From contig JAIEMP010000007.1 of NCBI GenBank assembly GCA_019752045.1, positions 186,001 through 250,000 of the forward strand: a stretch of 64,000 nucleotides of DNA. The letters run 5' to 3'. The DNA comes from Chitinophagaceae bacterium (GTDB lineage Bacteria > Bacteroidota > Bacteroidia > Chitinophagales > Chitinophagaceae). How positions within the stretch are numbered: position 1 is the first letter of the stretch; the number at the start of each line of letters is the position of its first letter. Both the position numbers and the translations under genes were made by a program. Below, piece after piece: positions 1 to 8,357 of the stretch. A model generated the notes under the pieces. It had not been told where the DNA came from, made no database searches, and saw only the letters and a program-made list of their open reading frames with translations.

Positions 1-465
1 GGGATTAATACGATTCGTAACATAAAAAACGGAGACCTTAATCTACACAGGGATTTTTTTAACCGGCTCAAAAATGTAAATCCTGCCATCCGTCGGTATG
101 CTAAAGTGGCGGATATAATTGCTTACCAGGCAAAAATCATCAAACAAACAAAACTTGTTCTTCAGCAAATCAGGGAAACAAAACAATTTACTGAAGCTGA
201 ACTTGATTATTGCAAACAGGTATTTGATACCCTTTTGTATGAATGTATAAAAACAGTGGAAGAATTAATACTGGTTACTACATCAGGTGAACTGGAAATG
301 AAGGATGATGAAAGGCTAAAACGGATAGACTGGTTATATGCGGATGTACAAGATAAATATTCATTTGCCTGCTCCTTTAGTGAAGATATGGGTTTGCTGG
401 CTGTACAGCGTTTGGGAGAGCAGATGGAAATCAATCGTTCTAAAATAATAAATGGAGTAAAATGA
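1..465 (+). CDS. TraI-like conjugation protein, 5' end outside window
   Basis: The reading frame is open from base 1, so the gene begins upstream; the internal GTG at 106 is not its start. The visible part is an alpha-helical protein of about 154 residues that aligns along its whole length with the next gene (shared patterns such as NLH, YAK/YKRIADII, QFTxxExDY, TSGxLxMxDDER). This matches the paired helical proteins found between traG and traJ in CTnDOT-type Bacteroidota conjugative elements, where they belong to the mating-pair apparatus. Its stop overlaps the next start as ATGA, so the two are translationally coupled. The family name is inferred from position and general resemblance. Confidence 0.6.
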   Translation, partial: GINTIRNIKNGDLNLHRDFFNRLKNVNPAIRRYAKVADIIAYQAKIIKQTKLVLQQIRETKQFTEAELDYCKQVFDTLLYECIKTVEELILVTTSGELEMKDDERLKRIDWLYADVQDKYSFACSFSEDMGLLAVQRLGEQMEINRSKIINGVK

Positions 466-1088
466 AAAAGCTAATTGTGATTTTGATTTTATGCGGCATG
501 AGTTTTCAACTAAAAGCTCAAAGTGAGGAAGTACAACAACTGTTACTCAACATAGAAAAGCTGGCACAGTTTAAAAAGATTTTGCAGAATATGTATGATG
601 GGTATAAACTCCTAAATAAAGGATACACTGCGGTTAAAAACATATCGGAAGGAAATTTTAACCTGCACAAGACTTTCTTAGATGGCCTTTTGGAAGTTAG
701 TCCTGCGGTGAAGAAGTACAAACGAATTGCAGATATAATCAATTACCAAATTAGAATAGCCAAAGAGTATAAACTTGCCTTCAACCGGTTTAAAGAAGAA
801 AAACAATTTACTGCTGATGAAATTGACTACCTCGGCAAAGTCTACAGCAACTTGTTTAACGAAAGTTTAAAAAGTCTGGATGAACTGGCTATGGTCATTA
901 CATCAGGTAAACTACGAATGAGTGATGATGAACGGTTGCAGGCCATTGATAAAATTTACCTGTCTGTGGATGAACAGTATTCTTTTCTAAAAGATTTTAC
1001 TAATAATACCACTGTGCTTTCGCTGCAAAGAAAATCAGAGCTGGTACAGATTGAAATGTCCCGAAGACTACACGGGTTGAAGAAATAG
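462..1088 (+). CDS. TraI-like conjugation protein (second copy)
   Basis: 208 residues with a cleavable signal peptide (residues 1-19, ending LKAQ) and then an all-helical body. It is a tandem paralogue of the truncated gene just upstream, so the pair arose by duplication. Its place directly before traJ is that of TraI-type periplasmic components in Bacteroidota conjugative transposons. The start is fixed by the ATGA overlap with the previous gene. No enzymatic motif is visible; a structural or assembly role in the conjugation channel is inferred from context. Confidence 0.6.
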   Translation: MKKLIVILILCGMSFQLKAQSEEVQQLLLNIEKLAQFKKILQNMYDGYKLLNKGYTAVKNISEGNFNLHKTFLDGLLEVSPAVKKYKRIADIINYQIRIAKEYKLAFNRFKEEKQFTADEIDYLGKVYSNLFNESLKSLDELAMVITSGKLRMSDDERLQAIDKIYLSVDEQYSFLKDFTNNTTVLSLQRKSELVQIEMSRRLHGLKK

Positions 1089-1116
1089 AATTTATTCCAC
1101 TTATAAAGTCGTGAGT

Positions 1117-2310
1117 ATGAACTTATGTGTAAGAATAATTTGCATTGCAATCGCTGCATTGCTCATTCCTCATTTTGCAGAAGCCCAGGGCATGGCCAAT
1201 AGGATCCACAGTTTGCATGAAGTGCTTGAAAAACTATATGATGATATGATGCCACTGTGTAACCGCTTGATTGGTGTTGGTCGTGGTATTGCAGGCTTTG
1301 CCGCCACCTGGTATATCGCAGCAAGGGTTTGGGGACACATATCACGAGCGGAAGCCGTGGACTTTTACCCTTTATTTAGACCTTTTGTTCTTGGTTTTGC
1401 AGTTTTGATATTTCCTTCTGTTATTGCCATGATTAATGGAGTTATGAAACCAACTGTTACTTCCACAGCAGCAATGGTAACAGATTCAGATAAAGCCATT
1501 GCTCACTTACTTCAGATGAAAGAAGAAGCCATCAAAAAAACAACGTATTGGCAAATGTATGTCGGTTCCAATGGGTCTGGCGACCGGGATAAATGGTATA
1601 AATATCATTATGGTGATAAAGACGAGGGTTGGGTAAACAGCATCGGAAACGATATTAAATTTTCATTCGCCAAGTTCTCCTATAACTTCAGAAATTCTAT
1701 TAAGCAATGGATGTCTGAAGTATTGAAGATTCTTTTTGAAGCGGCAGCACTCTGTATTAATACAATACGAACATTTTATTTAATTGTTCTTGCTATTCTT
1801 GGTCCCCTTGTGTTTGCAATTGCGGTATTCGATGGTTTTCAACATACGCTCACTGTTTGGATTGCCAGGTATCTGAATGTTTTTTTATGGTTGCCTGTTG
1901 CAAATATCTTTGGTGGCATCCTGGGGAAAATTCAGGAGAATATGCTAAAGGAAGATTTGCAGCAGATCGCAACCAATGGAGATACTTTCTTCAGTACAAC
2001 GGGTACGGCCTATCTCATTTTTATGATCATAGGAATCATTGGCTATTTCACTGTTCCATCTGTTGCCAATTATATTATTCATGCCGGGGGTGGTAATACA
2101 TTGCTGTATAAAGTAACCAATATGATGAGCACTTCCACTCGTACTGTTGTTGCAGGTGGTGCTTCTATGACAAAAGATGCTCTTAGCGGTGCTGCCAATA
2201 AAATTAGCAACAGTTTTGCTGATGTAGGTGCATCTCAAGGGTATTTTAAAGAAGGCAATAATAGTGGTGGCGGAAGTTATATGAAAGATAAGTTGAGTGG
2301 TAAAACATAA
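1117..2310 (+). CDS. traJ: Conjugative transposon protein TraJ
   Basis: 397 residues: an N-terminal signal/membrane segment (ends AEAQ), hydrophobic helices around residues 50-70 and 85-105, a hydrophilic lysine-rich loop, then strong membrane helices around 210-245 and 285-320 and a Gly/Ser-rich tail. This is the usual topology of CTnDOT-type TraJ, a polytopic inner-membrane part of the type IV-like mating apparatus. I prefer the ATG at 1117 to the GTG at 1111. It closes the first tra block: its stop at 2308-2310 touches the end of an opposite-strand gene, whereas traK normally follows directly. Confidence 0.8.
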   Translation: MNLCVRIICIAIAALLIPHFAEAQGMANRIHSLHEVLEKLYDDMMPLCNRLIGVGRGIAGFAATWYIAARVWGHISRAEAVDFYPLFRPFVLGFAVLIFPSVIAMINGVMKPTVTSTAAMVTDSDKAIAHLLQMKEEAIKKTTYWQMYVGSNGSGDRDKWYKYHYGDKDEGWVNSIGNDIKFSFAKFSYNFRNSIKQWMSEVLKILFEAAALCINTIRTFYLIVLAILGPLVFAIAVFDGFQHTLTVWIARYLNVFLWLPVANIFGGILGKIQENMLKEDLQQIATNGDTFFSTTGTAYLIFMIIGIIGYFTVPSVANYIIHAGGGNTLLYKVTNMMSTSTRTVVAGGASMTKDALSGAANKISNSFADVGASQGYFKEGNNSGGGSYMKDKLSGKT

Positions 2311-3267
2311 CTACAACTTCTCAATATTCGTTTGAATGATACTCATTATTTCATCAAAAGGTATTTGACCTTTGTAGTAAAGTTTGTTTGTTTTTTCATA
2401 TCTTTTTTTAAATGCATCCAATAGTCCTGCATCTGTTAAAAGGAATGCCTGGTTTTCTGCAATAGGTATTGAAAAATCTTTTGCAGGGAACCTTTTCTTT
2501 TTATGGGTATTATATTCATCAGAATCTATAAACTTTTGCACCAGTTCATTTTTCAACAGGCAGGCTACATCATAATACTGCCGCATGTAATTGGGCCGTT
2601 CTTTTTCGTCGTCCTGTTCCTGCCGGAATTTTGTGGCAATAGTTTGCAACTTTTCTACAAAAGTATAACCGGGGTGGTAGCAGGTAATGTCCACCGCCCG
2701 GTTATCATTAATTTTTATGCTGCCATTAGCAGCAGCTTCGTCATAAGCCCAGGAACTTATTGTAAGGTTGTTATTTGGAGTTACGGTATCAAAACCTGCT
2801 TCAAGCAATATTCCTTCTTTCACACCCTCTATGCTTTCTGTTTTGCTTTCATACAAAAGCCGGATCCCGCCGCTACGATAGTATGCTTCATCATCAAATG
2901 CCGTATCTCTTTTTACAGAAACAATACCATCAATTTTTATATTCTCTTCAAGCCAGTCGTAGTATTTCTTTCTTGATTCAATATGACTTGGTTTTGTCTT
3001 GCCCGGATTTTCTTCAACTCCTAACTCTGCAGGTGGCTTTATATGAATGTCTATATCCTCAGAAAACCGGTCAATTATTTTATAGCCCTTTGATAAAGAT
3101 GTTCCGCCTTTCAGTTCAAAATCCAAACCCTGTTTCTTAAGTCCATACAGTACATGCATAATCCAGTAATCCTTTTCAACAAGCCCGGGCAGGATGCTAT
3201 TTTTATCTGCCAGTATATTCAGAAGGTCTGAAAAGTCTTTATGATTATGCAGGTAGCCGTCAGCCAT
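2311..3267 (-). CDS. AbiEii/AbiGii-family nucleotidyltransferase toxin
   Basis: 318 residues from the ATG at 3267, which lies 16 bases after the antitoxin stop; a longer frame from a TTG at 3300 would overlap the antitoxin. The nucleotidyltransferase signature is clear: KGGTSLSKGY at residues 53-62 followed by the metal-binding SEDIDI at 69-74, then the conserved FVEKLQTIATK stretch. Characterised relatives are the toxic half of AbiE-type type IV toxin-antitoxin phage-defence systems and transfer nucleotides to RNA. It is the second gene of a two-gene operon with the antitoxin and ends against the traJ stop. Confidence 0.88.
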   Translation of the reverse strand: MADGYLHNHKDFSDLLNILADKNSILPGLVEKDYWIMHVLYGLKKQGLDFELKGGTSLSKGYKIIDRFSEDIDIHIKPPAELGVEENPGKTKPSHIESRKKYYDWLEENIKIDGIVSVKRDTAFDDEAYYRSGGIRLLYESKTESIEGVKEGILLEAGFDTVTPNNNLTISSWAYDEAAANGSIKINDNRAVDITCYHPGYTFVEKLQTIATKFRQEQDDEKERPNYMRQYYDVACLLKNELVQKFIDSDEYNTHKKKRFPAKDFSIPIAENQAFLLTDAGLLDAFKKRYEKTNKLYYKGQIPFDEIMSIIQTNIEKL

Positions 3268-3283
3268 ATTAAAGTGTATAAGG

Positions 3284-3853
3284 TTATAGTAAGGGGGCAA
3301 ATAATTTCTTTGCCTTTACACTGCCGTATTCCACTACAGATTGTTTCAGTTTTTTCTTATCCATCACTTCAACCTTGTCAGCCACTTTCTTCAGTACGTC
3401 GTTGCTATCCTCTGCCAGCGATTCAAGATTATTTACTAAATCAACCAATAAAAACTCAGGTGTTATCTTTTTAGGAAAGTGAGGTTTTATTCTAAACTGA
3501 AATGTTTTATTCCCCAGCTTAAACTCTCCGTGGCGTTTATGATTATATACTGTTCTTACATTATACAATTGAGTGGTGCCCACACCCAGACTGTTATATG
3601 CATTGGGTGTGGTAACCAAAAAGCGATGATCTTTTAAAAAACTTTCAACCAGCATATTTTCATCAGGCGGTGTTTTGCCAAAAGCACTTTCTTTTGGATA
3701 ATAGTACAATCCCTGCGACAGTTTTTGCAAAGTCCCTTCCTGCAGCAATTCATCCAGGTGCCGATCAACCGATTTGGACCAATTGGCAAGTTCAGTACGG
3801 CGATAAACCCCACCCGGCTCTAATTGCCTTTTTAATTGTTGTAACCTGCTCAT
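3284..3853 (-). CDS. AbiEi-type antitoxin / transcriptional regulator (DUF6088-like)
   Basis: 189 residues from the ATG at 3853 (MSRLQQLKRQL). A frame 10 codons longer exists, but its ATG at 3883 lies upstream of the -7 promoter box at 3873-3880, so the shorter start is favoured. The N-terminal 60 residues look like a winged-helix DNA-binding domain (VYRRTELANW...SVDRHLDELLQEGTLQKLSQGLYYYP), as in AbiEi antitoxins, which repress their own operon. It precedes the nucleotidyltransferase toxin by 16 bases. Together they form an abortive-infection or element-stabilising toxin-antitoxin module. Confidence 0.82.
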   Translation of the reverse strand: MSRLQQLKRQLEPGGVYRRTELANWSKSVDRHLDELLQEGTLQKLSQGLYYYPKESAFGKTPPDENMLVESFLKDHRFLVTTPNAYNSLGVGTTQLYNVRTVYNHKRHGEFKLGNKTFQFRIKPHFPKKITPEFLLVDLVNNLESLAEDSNDVLKKVADKVEVMDKKKLKQSVVEYGSVKAKKLFAPLL

Positions 3854-3872
3854 ATACTTTTTATTTACTAAA

Positions 3873-3880
3873 CAAAAGTA
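3873..3880 (-). promoter_or_regulatory. -7 box of the abiE-type operon
   Basis: Reads TACTTTTG on the minus strand, a perfect match to the Bacteroidota -7 consensus TAnnTTTG. It lies 20 bases upstream of the chosen antitoxin start. No clear -33 TTTG is seen; that position is taken by an AT-rich inverted repeat. Confidence 0.55.
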
Positions 3881-3900
3881 CAATATTTTTATATAATTAA

Positions 3901-3923
3901 ATGAATTTTTATTTAAAATTCAT
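3901..3923. promoter_or_regulatory. Inverted repeat upstream of abiE operon, candidate operator
   Basis: Perfect 9-base arms (ATGAATTTT / AAAATTCAT) around a 5-base spacer, covering the expected -33 region of the antitoxin promoter. AbiEi proteins are known to bind inverted repeats in their own promoter, so this is a plausible autorepression site. The AT-rich composition makes chance occurrence possible. Confidence 0.4.
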
Positions 3924-4242
3924 GCAAATTTTGAACTATTAAATTGATAATCAATTAGTTTAAAACTACATTAAATATATTTTTGTTTACTTATTCTACT
4001 GATATTAATTAAGGAAAACCGATGAAAATCAGGAGCACAACTTATAATTGCTCCCCATTAAGTTTATGGTTAGTTATTTGTTTGAGATAGAACCAATATT
4101 GCTTGCTAAATGAATGAAAGACAATTCAAGTGAGAAGACTTAAATATTGCAGCCAAAAGATTTTAGGACTACAAAAAATTGAGGATATAGTCGTCGCCCC
4201 GCCATGTACTCCAATACACTGTTGGTTGCAGTTATCAGTTTT
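3924..4242. other. AT-rich intergenic region in the cargo block
   Basis: No coding frame, tRNA or clear terminator is seen. It separates the divergently read side of the toxin-antitoxin operon from the 3' end of the aminotransferase gene. Confidence 0.5.
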
Positions 4243-5487
4243 TTACGTTAACTCTTTATGCATTACTTCGCTTGCAAAGTCAATTTCTTTTTCTGTGTTG
4301 AAAATATGCACAGAAAATCTTATTCCGTTAAATCCAAATTCTTTATGAGTGGGACGTATGCTTATTTTATATTTATCTAAGAGCATTTTTACAAATGAAG
4401 TGCTTTCAAATCGATCAGATAATAGCAGCGTAAGCATTGGAGAGGCAAGAGAGTCTTTTTCTGGACTCAGGATTGTTACATTTTTCAAATCTATGAGACT
4501 ACCATACAATCGGTTCCGTAGCACTAAATTATGTTCTTCGATCTTGTTGAGACCAATTGACTCAAGATATTCGATTGCTTTTCCCAACCCTAAAATACAG
4601 GCTAAATTTACTACGCCGTTTCCATCATTGTAAGTATTGTAAGATTCCTCAAATTGCATAGGGCGAATAATATCCTGTACATCTTTTGAAAGATACAAGA
4701 GACCTGTTCCCTTCGGACCCATTAGCCATTTATGTCCACTTGTTGCATAGGCATGACATCCCAATTTTTTTACGTTAACCTCGATTGCACCTGCTGCCTG
4801 TGCACCATCGACAATACAAAGAGTGCCATTTGATCGGGCTAGTGAAGAAATTTCAGCAATGGGCATCCTAAGTCCGGTTGATGAAAAAATATGACTTACG
4901 CTGATGAGTTTTGTTTTTTTCCTGAGATTATCTTTTACTCTTTTTAATATCAACGCAGCATCATTTTCATCTGGGGGAATATTTATCTTATCAATTATAA
5001 CGCTGTAATACTTGGCAAAATAGTTCCAACACAGCAATCCTCCACCATGCTCCTGATTGGTGGTGAGTATTCGGTCTCCTGCTTTTAAACGTAACCCTTG
5101 GGCAATTGCATTCATTCCACTTGTGGTGCTGTTTGTGATTAGGATTTCATCGAGAGTACAACCAAGAAATCTTGCAGCAAGGTTTCTTGTCTTTTCAGTT
5201 AATACTTCTGCACCAAATTTTCCATAAAACTTTGGAGGTAAAGATTCCAGTTCTTTCCACATCTTCAGCGATTCTTCTATTGTTTCTCTGCGACAGGGGC
5301 CAAGCGTCCCGGTATTTAAATAGGTAAGACCTTCAGAAAAAAGATATTCATTCTCAGATCCGTCAGTGAAGAATGATTGGTTTTGAGCAGCCGAAGAAAC
5401 GGGAAGCATTGTATTGAATAAAATACCTCCCGTAGTAGAAGCAATTGTGGTTAAAAAGTTTTTTCTATTGTATTTTTCAGACTTCAT
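4243..5487 (-). CDS. PLP-dependent aminotransferase class V / isopenicillin-N-epimerase-like protein
   Basis: 414 residues. The N-terminus (NRKNFLTTIASTTGGILF) resembles a Tat signal with an R-K in place of R-R, so export is likely. The fold-type I PLP core is visible: NSTTSGMNAI near 119-127, IVDGAQAAGA at 225-234 with the cofactor-binding Asp, and SGHKW with the Schiff-base lysine at K253, followed by GPKGTGLLYL. The family covers cysteine desulfurases and isopenicillin-N epimerases; exported members are usually annotated epimerase-like with unknown substrate. It stands alone in the cargo between traJ and traK, with no obvious pathway partner. Confidence 0.85.
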   Translation of the reverse strand: MKSEKYNRKNFLTTIASTTGGILFNTMLPVSSAAQNQSFFTDGSENEYLFSEGLTYLNTGTLGPCRRETIEESLKMWKELESLPPKFYGKFGAEVLTEKTRNLAARFLGCTLDEILITNSTTSGMNAIAQGLRLKAGDRILTTNQEHGGGLLCWNYFAKYYSVIIDKINIPPDENDAALILKRVKDNLRKKTKLISVSHIFSSTGLRMPIAEISSLARSNGTLCIVDGAQAAGAIEVNVKKLGCHAYATSGHKWLMGPKGTGLLYLSKDVQDIIRPMQFEESYNTYNDGNGVVNLACILGLGKAIEYLESIGLNKIEEHNLVLRNRLYGSLIDLKNVTILSPEKDSLASPMLTLLLSDRFESTSFVKMLLDKYKISIRPTHKEFGFNGIRFSVHIFNTEKEIDFASEVMHKELT

Positions 5488-5950
5488 AACAAATGGTTAT
5501 TATGAGAAACATTTAATATCGGGTATCAATTGCGCTAAACGTTCGATACTTGCCGTAGGGCTGGCATATTATATCTGCCTGCCAGGCAACTGAAGCCGAT
5601 TTAAAAAAAACTGATGCTGAAGTTAACAACTAAAAGCTAAATAGAAATCAGTCTAGCCCGCTATCAGCTAATAGTAGGCCAAAGTTGATGATCAAGTTGA
5701 AGCCCACCGACATAACATCAATCTTCTGTTGTGTACAGTTTCTCTGCTACACAATATGATTTTAATTTTAAATCGTACTCAATTGTCTAAATGAATTACT
5801 TTCCTAGCTTGGCATTTATAGCGGAATTTGAAAAACGTCCATCTTAGAACTGTTGTTGACTAAAGATATGACCCCGTCCGGGGAAAAGTTAAAGTTAAGC
5901 AATGTTGCTTTGAGATATTTATCCAGATGAAACTACATATGCCAGCTGTT
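5488..5950. other. Intergenic region without recognisable gene
   Basis: Several short frames exist on the minus strand but none has coding character or a recognisable motif. A small palindrome (TGCCTGCCAGGCA) lies near 5577-5589. It may hold decayed coding material, since the neighbouring segment does. Confidence 0.4.
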
Positions 5951-6359
5951 CTATAGTTGAAGATTGAATTTCAGTCCGCCAACATTTGGCGAAAGGTTAA
6001 ATGAGTCGAAAGCAAGACCAATGTTTAATGCATTTGGAATACTTACTCTGGGTGTCCGAGCTTTACCTGCAGAAGTGTTTGTGATGTTGCCATCTGCCGT
6101 TGTTATATTCACAGAAATATTATCTCTATAATTATATAGCTTATCATCTTCTGTTGTTGAATCCTCATCTATTGGCGTAGGTATATTTTTGGGGAATTGA
6201 TGCTGTATAACTATACGATTTTACACTTCTTGTGGAAACCTGAGAATAACCGGGTATTTGAGCAGAAATTGCAGATGGCGAAGTCGCTACACGTAGTATT
6301 TAAGCTTTCGATTGAGCAACTATTGCATAGATGCAAATCAATAGAAATAATTTTTTCAT
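5951..6359 (-). pseudogene. Decayed secreted-protein gene
   Basis: An ATG at 6359 opens a good signal peptide (MKKLFLLICIYAIVAQSKA), stopped at once by an in-frame TAA at 6300-6302. The same frame then continues with Ser/Thr/Tyr-rich sequence (IPGYSQVSTRSVKSYSYTAS) to a TGA at 6165-6167. Coding character resumes in another frame (PTPIDEDSTTEDDKLYN to VGGLKFNLQL) and ends at 5951. One nonsense change and one frameshift explain the pattern. The closing residues resemble the last strand of an outer-membrane protein, but the family is not recognised. Confidence 0.55.
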
Positions 6360-6462
6360 ATTTATGTTTTACTGATTAACGAATTTCGCCTTGATTTAAA
6401 ATGGTGAGTTCTCTTAGGTTGTAAGTCACAGGTGAGGGTACATTACAACCTGTTGTAACTAT

Positions 6463-6789
6463 TTAACCTGCTGAAATTATCCTGTAGTCAATTGATACAC
6501 TCATACCAATTACTTTTAAGCGTTGGTCAAGCCCTTTGGTCTTTAACACATTTGTGTATGTATTACCATTGAAAAGCAAAGTGTCGCCAACCGTTGGTGG
6601 GTTTGGATCATAAGTAAAGTCAATTAGCCAATAATCCTGACTTTCATCAGTATTACAAGTTTCTTTACCAATTACAAACCCTGTAATACTTTTATAGTCA
6701 GGTTTATAGGGGGGCTTATTACAAGAACCACTGGCTAGAATGGTAATTATAACTATGCTGCCAATGAGTAAAAGAATTATTTGTCGCAC
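6463..6789 (-). CDS. Small lipoprotein of unknown function
   Basis: 108 residues: a hydrophobic N-terminal signal and a lipobox-like SGSC with the acylated Cys at residue 23, then a compact domain of about 85 residues (KSITGFVIGKETC...DYWLIDFTYDP...VGDTLLFNGNTYTNVLKTKG). The order of motifs suggests a small beta-barrel domain. No family is recognised. It is the last cargo gene before traK and is read against the tra operon; an envelope location is inferred from the lipobox. Confidence 0.6.
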   Translation of the reverse strand: MRQIILLLIGSIVIITILASGSCNKPPYKPDYKSITGFVIGKETCNTDESQDYWLIDFTYDPNPPTVGDTLLFNGNTYTNVLKTKGLDQRLKVIGMSVSIDYRIISAG

Positions 6790-7195
6790 AAAATTTATTT
6801 TTTGAACGTAAAAGAAAAAGCGAATACAATAAATTTTTAATAATTGTTATTTTGAGTATAACAATTCTGTTAATGCTTTATTACACTACATTTTTTAAGC
6901 ACCAAATTAATTATTCTATCCAAACTTTGTTTCCAAATTTTCATACCTCGTGGTAAACTATTTCATTTGTGTCACCCACGCAATAGCTCAAACCGGTATA
7001 TTTTGCATGCATCTTCAAAAGGGTGGTTTATAAAGACTTTGGCATTTGCACCAAAAGTTATCATTTTATTAATAGATCCAAAACAGTTTTATATTTGAGA
7101 ATATTCTGCAAAGCAATCTCATTCAGCTTAATTTGAGATAATATTTTCAATAGTTAGCCCTACCTCACTTACCTAACATTTACCCTCCTTGGTAG
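6790..7195. other. Intergenic region upstream of traK
   Basis: No gene seen. A TATATTTG at 7090-7097 on the plus strand fits the Bacteroidota -7 consensus and could drive the traK block, though no matching -33 TTTG stands at the right distance. Confidence 0.35.
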
Positions 7196-7220
7196 CATAA
7201 TTGCAGAATTTGCAATTATG
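7196..7220. promoter_or_regulatory. Inverted repeat 20 bases before traK
   Basis: Perfect 9-base arms CATAATTGC / GCAATTATG around a 7-base spacer. The position directly before the first gene of the second tra block suggests an operator or RNA hairpin controlling traK onward. Function is inferred. Confidence 0.4.
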
Positions 7221-7240
7221 AGTATTAAAAAATGTGAGTG

Positions 7241-7858
7241 ATGTTTCAGAAAACAAAAAATATAGATACGGCTTTTCGGTATATCCGTTTATTTAGCCTT
7301 GCTTTTTTAATGGCCTGTTTAATTATCTCTGTTTTTATAGCTTACAAAAGTTACCAGCTTTCATCTCAATCTCAGAAGAAGGTTTTTATTCTGGCAAATG
7401 GCAAAGCATTGGAAGCCTATGCAGCCGATAGAAAAGACAACATCCCAGTTGAAGCAAGAGACCATGTAAAAATGTTTCACCATTTCTTTTTTACACTCGA
7501 CCCGGATGACAAGGTAATCCAGGCCAATATTGCAAAGGCATTATACTTAGCTGATAATTCAGCAAAACAACAATATGATAACCTAAAAGAGAATGGTTAC
7601 TATTCCAACCTCATATCAGGTAATATCAGCCAGGAAATTACCATGGACAGCATCATTATTAATACGGATGTATATCCCTTTTATTTCAGGTATAAAGGTG
7701 AACAGAAAATTATTCGCCCTACCACTATTGTAACAAGGAATCTTGTTACAGAAGGTTATTTAAGGAATGTATCCCGTAGTGATAATAATTCACATGGCTT
7801 TTTGATTGAGAAGTGGCGGACATTGGAGAACACAGACATCAAAATTCAAAACCGGTAA
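7241..7858 (+). CDS. traK: Conjugative transposon protein TraK
   Basis: 205 residues from ATG at 7241 (a GTG codon lies just before it). One membrane helix near residues 15-37, then a periplasmic domain containing DHVKMFHHFFFTLDPD, the typical TraK region of Bacteroidota conjugative elements, and a C-terminal NSHGFLIEKWRTLENTDI. TraK is a VirB8-like bitopic inner-membrane component of the mating channel. It opens the second tra block, cut off from traJ by 4.9 kb of opposite-strand cargo, and therefore probably has its own promoter. Confidence 0.85.
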   Translation: MFQKTKNIDTAFRYIRLFSLAFLMACLIISVFIAYKSYQLSSQSQKKVFILANGKALEAYAADRKDNIPVEARDHVKMFHHFFFTLDPDDKVIQANIAKALYLADNSAKQQYDNLKENGYYSNLISGNISQEITMDSIIINTDVYPFYFRYKGEQKIIRPTTIVTRNLVTEGYLRNVSRSDNNSHGFLIEKWRTLENTDIKIQNR

Positions 7859-7859
7859 T

Positions 7860-8357
7860 ATGTGGTTGTACAAAGCAAAGCAAAAAGAAAAAGAAACCGT
7901 TGACAAAGTAACTGTTTCTGATAAGGTAGCTGGAAAAATTGCAGCAGCAGGTATTAAGCTACAACAAATATTTGCCGAAAAGATGAACAAACTTTTTATG
8001 AAAACAGATTTTAAAAGATTAAAAATCATTCTGATAATTTTCTGCATCGGCGCAGGCGGTTACAGTATATACCTTATTGCAAACAGTGTCATCAGCGCTG
8101 ATAGAAAGCAAAACAGTTTTGAAGTCCAGAAAATGGATGTACCAAGGCACTTTGATAAAACCGGGGATGAAAATTTAATTCCTGAAGCTTATGTGGATGA
8201 AGAAACCTACCAACAAGTAAAACAATTCAGGAATTACATGGACAGCCTTAAACAAAAAAGAAGGAATGAATACGATAGCATCCTGCAGGCCCGGCCGGGT
8301 TTGATGGACAGTGTGCAGATGCTGGAACAAATTTATTTATCACAAAAACAAAAATGA
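7860..8357 (+). CDS. TraL-position conjugation protein, single membrane helix
   Basis: 165 residues from the ATG at 7860, one base after the traK stop. A basic cytoplasmic N-terminus of about 60 residues is followed by one hydrophobic helix (KIILIIFCIGAGGYSIYLIA) and a charged, probably coiled-coil periplasmic part. It sits between traK and traM, where traL lies in CTnDOT-type operons, but similarity to TraL cannot be judged by eye. The ATGA overlap with traM shows tight coupling. Confidence 0.6.
   Translation: MWLYKAKQKEKETVDKVTVSDKVAGKIAAAGIKLQQIFAEKMNKLFMKTDFKRLKIILIIFCIGAGGYSIYLIANSVISADRKQNSFEVQKMDVPRHFDKTGDENLIPEAYVDEETYQQVKQFRNYMDSLKQKRRNEYDSILQARPGLMDSVQMLEQIYLSQKQK

Noticed and set aside
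2384-3474. Plus-strand frames opposite the toxin-antitoxin genes
   Set aside because: Low-complexity aromatic/Cys-rich translations that mirror the real minus-strand genes.
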